Source of the DNA: Paraburkholderia sp. BL25I1N1
Lineage (GTDB): Bacteria > Pseudomonadota > Gammaproteobacteria > Burkholderiales > Burkholderiaceae
Assembly: GCF_003002025.1 (NCBI RefSeq)
Contig: NZ_PVZB01000018.1
Location: 102,944-166,943, forward strand
Length of the DNA: 64,000 bases
Direction of reading: 5' to 3'
The first letter of the stretch is position 1; each line of letters opens with the position of its first letter. Positions 61,492 through 64,000 of this stretch are shown piece after piece. Under the pieces are notes generated by a model that was not told the origin of the DNA, ran no database searches, and worked only from the letters and a program-made list of their open reading frames with translations. Made by a program: the position numbers and the translations under genes.

Positions 61492-63447
61492 TCATGCAAC
61501 GCCCCGCGTGCCCATACGCACCGGCCAGGTCGCCACAGGGCCGCGCTGCGTCGAGCGCAGTTCGGTCTCGATGAACGAATGGGCCGATGCACCTCGCGCG
61601 AGAAAGCGCTCGAGAATCAGGCCGAACAGGTAGGGGCTCACGCCATGGAAGCCCGCTTCGTCGACCGTGAGCACGCACTCGGCGCCGCAACCAAACATGA
61701 TTTGTCCATCGCCCGGGAGCATGCGCGTGACCGTGCGCATGCTGACATCGACCAGACTGTCGATCATCTGCCGGTAGACCTCGTCACCTGGCGCGAGGAA
61801 CAGCCCTAGCAGATTGCGCAGGCCCGCGGCCGACGGGTCTTCCAGAGCGAGGTAACTAAAGTTCAACTGGCGGATCAGCCGCCAGGCGGTTTCCCGCTCC
61901 GCATACGGTGCGCGTGGCACACTAGGTGAGCGAATCAGGCCCACGCACAGAACCGGGGCAGACTCTCCGAGCGTCAGATCGTCGCGCCCGTCTGGCACGA
62001 TCAGGTTCGGAAGTTCACGATTGGTCAGCAACGCGCTGAGCGTGAGGTAGTTCATGCGCTCGCCGTAAGGTTGCCCGTCGTGATCGACCAGCGAGACCGA
62101 GGTTTGCGTGCCGATGTAGGGCGTGCGTGTGCCATAGCGGCGGCGTGACAGTTCCGGCGCCGAGCGGCGTTCGCGACGCGAGGTGAAATAGCGCCCGTGG
62201 TTGCCTTCATCGTTCGTCAGTGGCTCGTGCAGCGGCCGGAATTGGAGCGGTGCCGATGTCTCGCTGACCTGACCATGTAGGGCCTGCACGGAGAACACGT
62301 CGTAGTCGAGCGGCTGGAGTGCGTTCGGCACCAACTGGAATTCGGTGCCGGATTTCGGCAACTCGACGGGATCGGATGTGCGAGGAAAAAGGTTGATGAC
62401 CGGCGTGCAGAAAAGCGCGAACTGCGAGGCATCGACCTGGTCCGCCAGCGGGTCGGTGTGTCGGTCCAGCAGCACGACGACCTCCGCCTCGCGCCCACGC
62501 ACCTGGCGCAGGCCAGGTGCGAGACCGGTCAGCGTGAAGAAGTAAAAACGCGACGGACAGACGGCAAACTCGTGCAGCAGATTGTGTCCATGAAATTTCG
62601 ACCCTGCGAGCGGCAGGAGGCTCTGTCCCGGATCAAGCCCTTCATGTACCACCGCATCGCGGCTTACCGCGTGAAACGGACTGCCGGGCGTGCCGAGGTT
62701 TTCCGGCTCGCCGGTAATCGACGCGACGGCCGCAACGTGCAGCAGTTCGAACAGGCGCGACGCCAGCTGTTCTTCCCCGGCCAGGTACACGGGTAACCGA
62801 TCCAGTCCCTGCAAGTCGGCGATGCAGGCTTCGCCGGTGGTGCGCAGTCTCAGACGCAGAGCGCCGCGCACGTTGGTATGTCCACGCGCATACCGGTCGG
62901 GCGCGGGGATATCAGGAGGAATGCCGGTCAGCCGTGCGCTTACGATTTCGAGCGGATACAGCGTTACCTCCTGACTGCTACGAAACTCGCACGCCGTGGT
63001 TTCACCGTCGGACACGCGACTGATGAAGGTGGCGCCGCGCGCAATGCGGACGCCCTCGGCGAGATCGCCTTCCGCATCGTCTGGATACAGTCGTGCCACC
63101 GCCATCGATGGCGTCGGCGCGAGGTAATTCGGATAGAGGCATTGCAGCAGGGGGCGCGTGAAGTCGGGGAATGCGGCGTCCAGTTTCATGCGCATGCGGG
63201 CGGACATGAAAGCGAATGCCTGGACGAGCCGCTCGACATACCTATCGCCGATTTCACCCGCCTGCATGCCCAGACGCCTGGCGATTTTTACATGCGCCTG
63301 TGCGAATTCGGCGGCAAGTTCGCGCAGGTACAGCAACTCCTCGTTGTAGTACGTCAGCAGATCACCCGCGCCGGTTTCCGGGCGTTGACGGTACGGTACG
63401 GATCGCCTCGCCAACTGCTCCACGTACTGTTCCGGTTCGAAGCGCAT
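61492..63447 (-). CDS. tssF: T6SS baseplate subunit TssF (fused in frame to TssG)
   Basis: Baseplate wedge protein. TssF homology begins near 63363 (DLLTYYNEELLYLRELAAEF) and continues through YVERLVQAFAFMSARMRMKLD to the C-terminal SFIETELRSTQRG. About 620 residues are homologous, the usual size. No stop separates this from the TssG region upstream, so the frame continues to 63990. I give ATG 63447 as the nearest in-frame start, but it has no clear ribosome site and adds about 28 residues. A true TssG-TssF fusion or internal initiation are both possible. Confidence 0.8.
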   Translation of the reverse strand: MRFEPEQYVEQLARRSVPYRQRPETGAGDLLTYYNEELLYLRELAAEFAQAHVKIARRLGMQAGEIGDRYVERLVQAFAFMSARMRMKLDAAFPDFTRPLLQCLYPNYLAPTPSMAVARLYPDDAEGDLAEGVRIARGATFISRVSDGETTACEFRSSQEVTLYPLEIVSARLTGIPPDIPAPDRYARGHTNVRGALRLRLRTTGEACIADLQGLDRLPVYLAGEEQLASRLFELLHVAAVASITGEPENLGTPGSPFHAVSRDAVVHEGLDPGQSLLPLAGSKFHGHNLLHEFAVCPSRFYFFTLTGLAPGLRQVRGREAEVVVLLDRHTDPLADQVDASQFALFCTPVINLFPRTSDPVELPKSGTEFQLVPNALQPLDYDVFSVQALHGQVSETSAPLQFRPLHEPLTNDEGNHGRYFTSRRERRSAPELSRRRYGTRTPYIGTQTSVSLVDHDGQPYGERMNYLTLSALLTNRELPNLIVPDGRDDLTLGESAPVLCVGLIRSPSVPRAPYAERETAWRLIRQLNFSYLALEDPSAAGLRNLLGLFLAPGDEVYRQMIDSLVDVSMRTVTRMLPGDGQIMFGCGAECVLTVDEAGFHGVSPYLFGLILERFLARGASAHSFIETELRSTQRGPVATWPVRMGTRGVA

Positions 63448-64000
63448 GCCGGTAATCGGCGCATCCGTGGGTGCCTGTCCAAGCCAGCTGGACCAGCCGA
63501 GTTGTTCCGTTCCACCCAGCACCGCAGGCGGTGCGCCCTGTGGCTTGATGCGCAGTTCCAGTTCCCACCGGTAGCCGCGCCCGACAAATTCCCTCACGCA
63601 TTCGACCAGCTTCGGCAGGTCCACGCCCTGCGCCGTGAAACGCAGATACACCTGCAAGTCGAGCGGCCCCAGGACAATGCGGAACCGGTGCTGGCGGTCC
63701 GGCACCTGCTCACCGAGCATCGCGCCCATCGCAAGCGTCGAAGACTCCACGGGCTTGCCGAGATAACTGTGGCTGGCCGGCGCCATTTCCAGCCAGTGAA
63801 AGACGTATTCCTCGATCGCGACCGGTACGCCGAAGTACTGCTCAAGCGTCGCGCGCAGGCCGTCGGGATTACGCGCTTCGCGCACCAGATGCGCAGAGGC
63901 GGCGAGGCGCGCATGGGCAGGAAACGGCCGGCCGGCGATTTCGTCGGGATCGTGGCCGGCGAGGCTCGCGACAAAAAAGGAGATGTTTCGTCATCCTTCC
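63448..64000 (-). pseudogene. tssG: TssG baseplate subunit, C-terminal part, frame interrupted
   Basis: From 63990 to about 63448 the frame encodes TssG C-terminal sequence: HARLAASAHLVREARNPDG, YFGVPVAIEEYVFHWLE, LGEQVPDRQHRFRIVLGPL, and QLGWSSWLG. An in-frame TGA at 63991-63993 stops it at the edge. Just downstream of that stop in transcription order is a T6 run (A6 on the plus strand, 63973-63978). The neighbouring frame across the edge also stays open, so a one-base frameshift (real or a sequencing error) could explain it. The 5' part of the gene is outside the window. Confidence 0.6.

Overview
The window is a high-GC (roughly 63%) stretch of chromosome from a Burkholderiales bacterium, most likely Paraburkholderia or Burkholderia. 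The evidence is the pyk-fba-purC-purE-purK-sua5 order, a BpeAB-OprB-like RND pump, a zur-znuACB locus with a His-rich ZnuC tail, and a Burkholderia-style type VI secretion (T6SS) module. I see no tRNA, rRNA, CRISPR array, insertion sequence or integrase gene.

Layout. 1-6.6 kb: housekeeping genes (3' end of pyruvate kinase, class II aldolase, purC, purE-purK, Sua5). 6.6-11 kb, minus strand: GDSL lipoprotein hydrolase, sterol-desaturase family protein, PBP4. 11-15 kb: an OmpR-family two-component pair followed by an HtrA protease whose upstream region carries two PmrA/QseB-type CTTAA direct-repeat boxes, so this looks like an envelope-stress circuit. 15-19 kb: small proteins (exported hypothetical, DUF427, CoxG-like) and a GlxA/FtrA regulator divergent from a cysteine hydrolase. 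19-26 kb: TetR repressor divergent from a tripartite RND pump, with an AcrR-like palindrome over the pump promoter. 26-32 kb: NCS2 purine permease, a lone xylulokinase-type kinase, and the glutathione-dependent formaldehyde pair frmA-fghA. 32-35 kb: zinc uptake (zur, znuA, znuC, znuB).

35-54.5 kb is a polyol catabolism island with two systems. System 1 is a sorbitol-dehydrogenase-like SDR, a MalK-type ABC importer (SmoEFGK-like) with an embedded HAD phosphatase, and, on the opposite strand, D-arabinitol dehydrogenase, xylulokinase and a SorC/DeoR regulator. The two promoters of system 1 share a 28-bp element identical at 24 positions and placed at nearly the same distance from each start codon, so I infer one regulator controls both arms. 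System 2 is an AraC regulator, a ribose-type ABC importer, a zinc polyol dehydrogenase (erythritol/L-threitol dehydrogenase-like), an FGGY kinase and an L-xylulose-reductase-like SDR. Its substrate cannot be read from sequence.

54.7-64 kb, minus strand, is a T6SS module reading tssG(3' part)-tssF-vgrG-effector-two AT-richer exported proteins-PAAR. The effector joins an N-terminal M23-like domain with altered catalytic positions to a C-terminal GH19 lysozyme/chitinase-like domain. The two exported proteins behind it are good candidates for unrecognised periplasmic immunity proteins. The tssG and tssF coding regions are fused in one frame, and the tssG frame is closed by a stop next to a homopolymer at the window edge.
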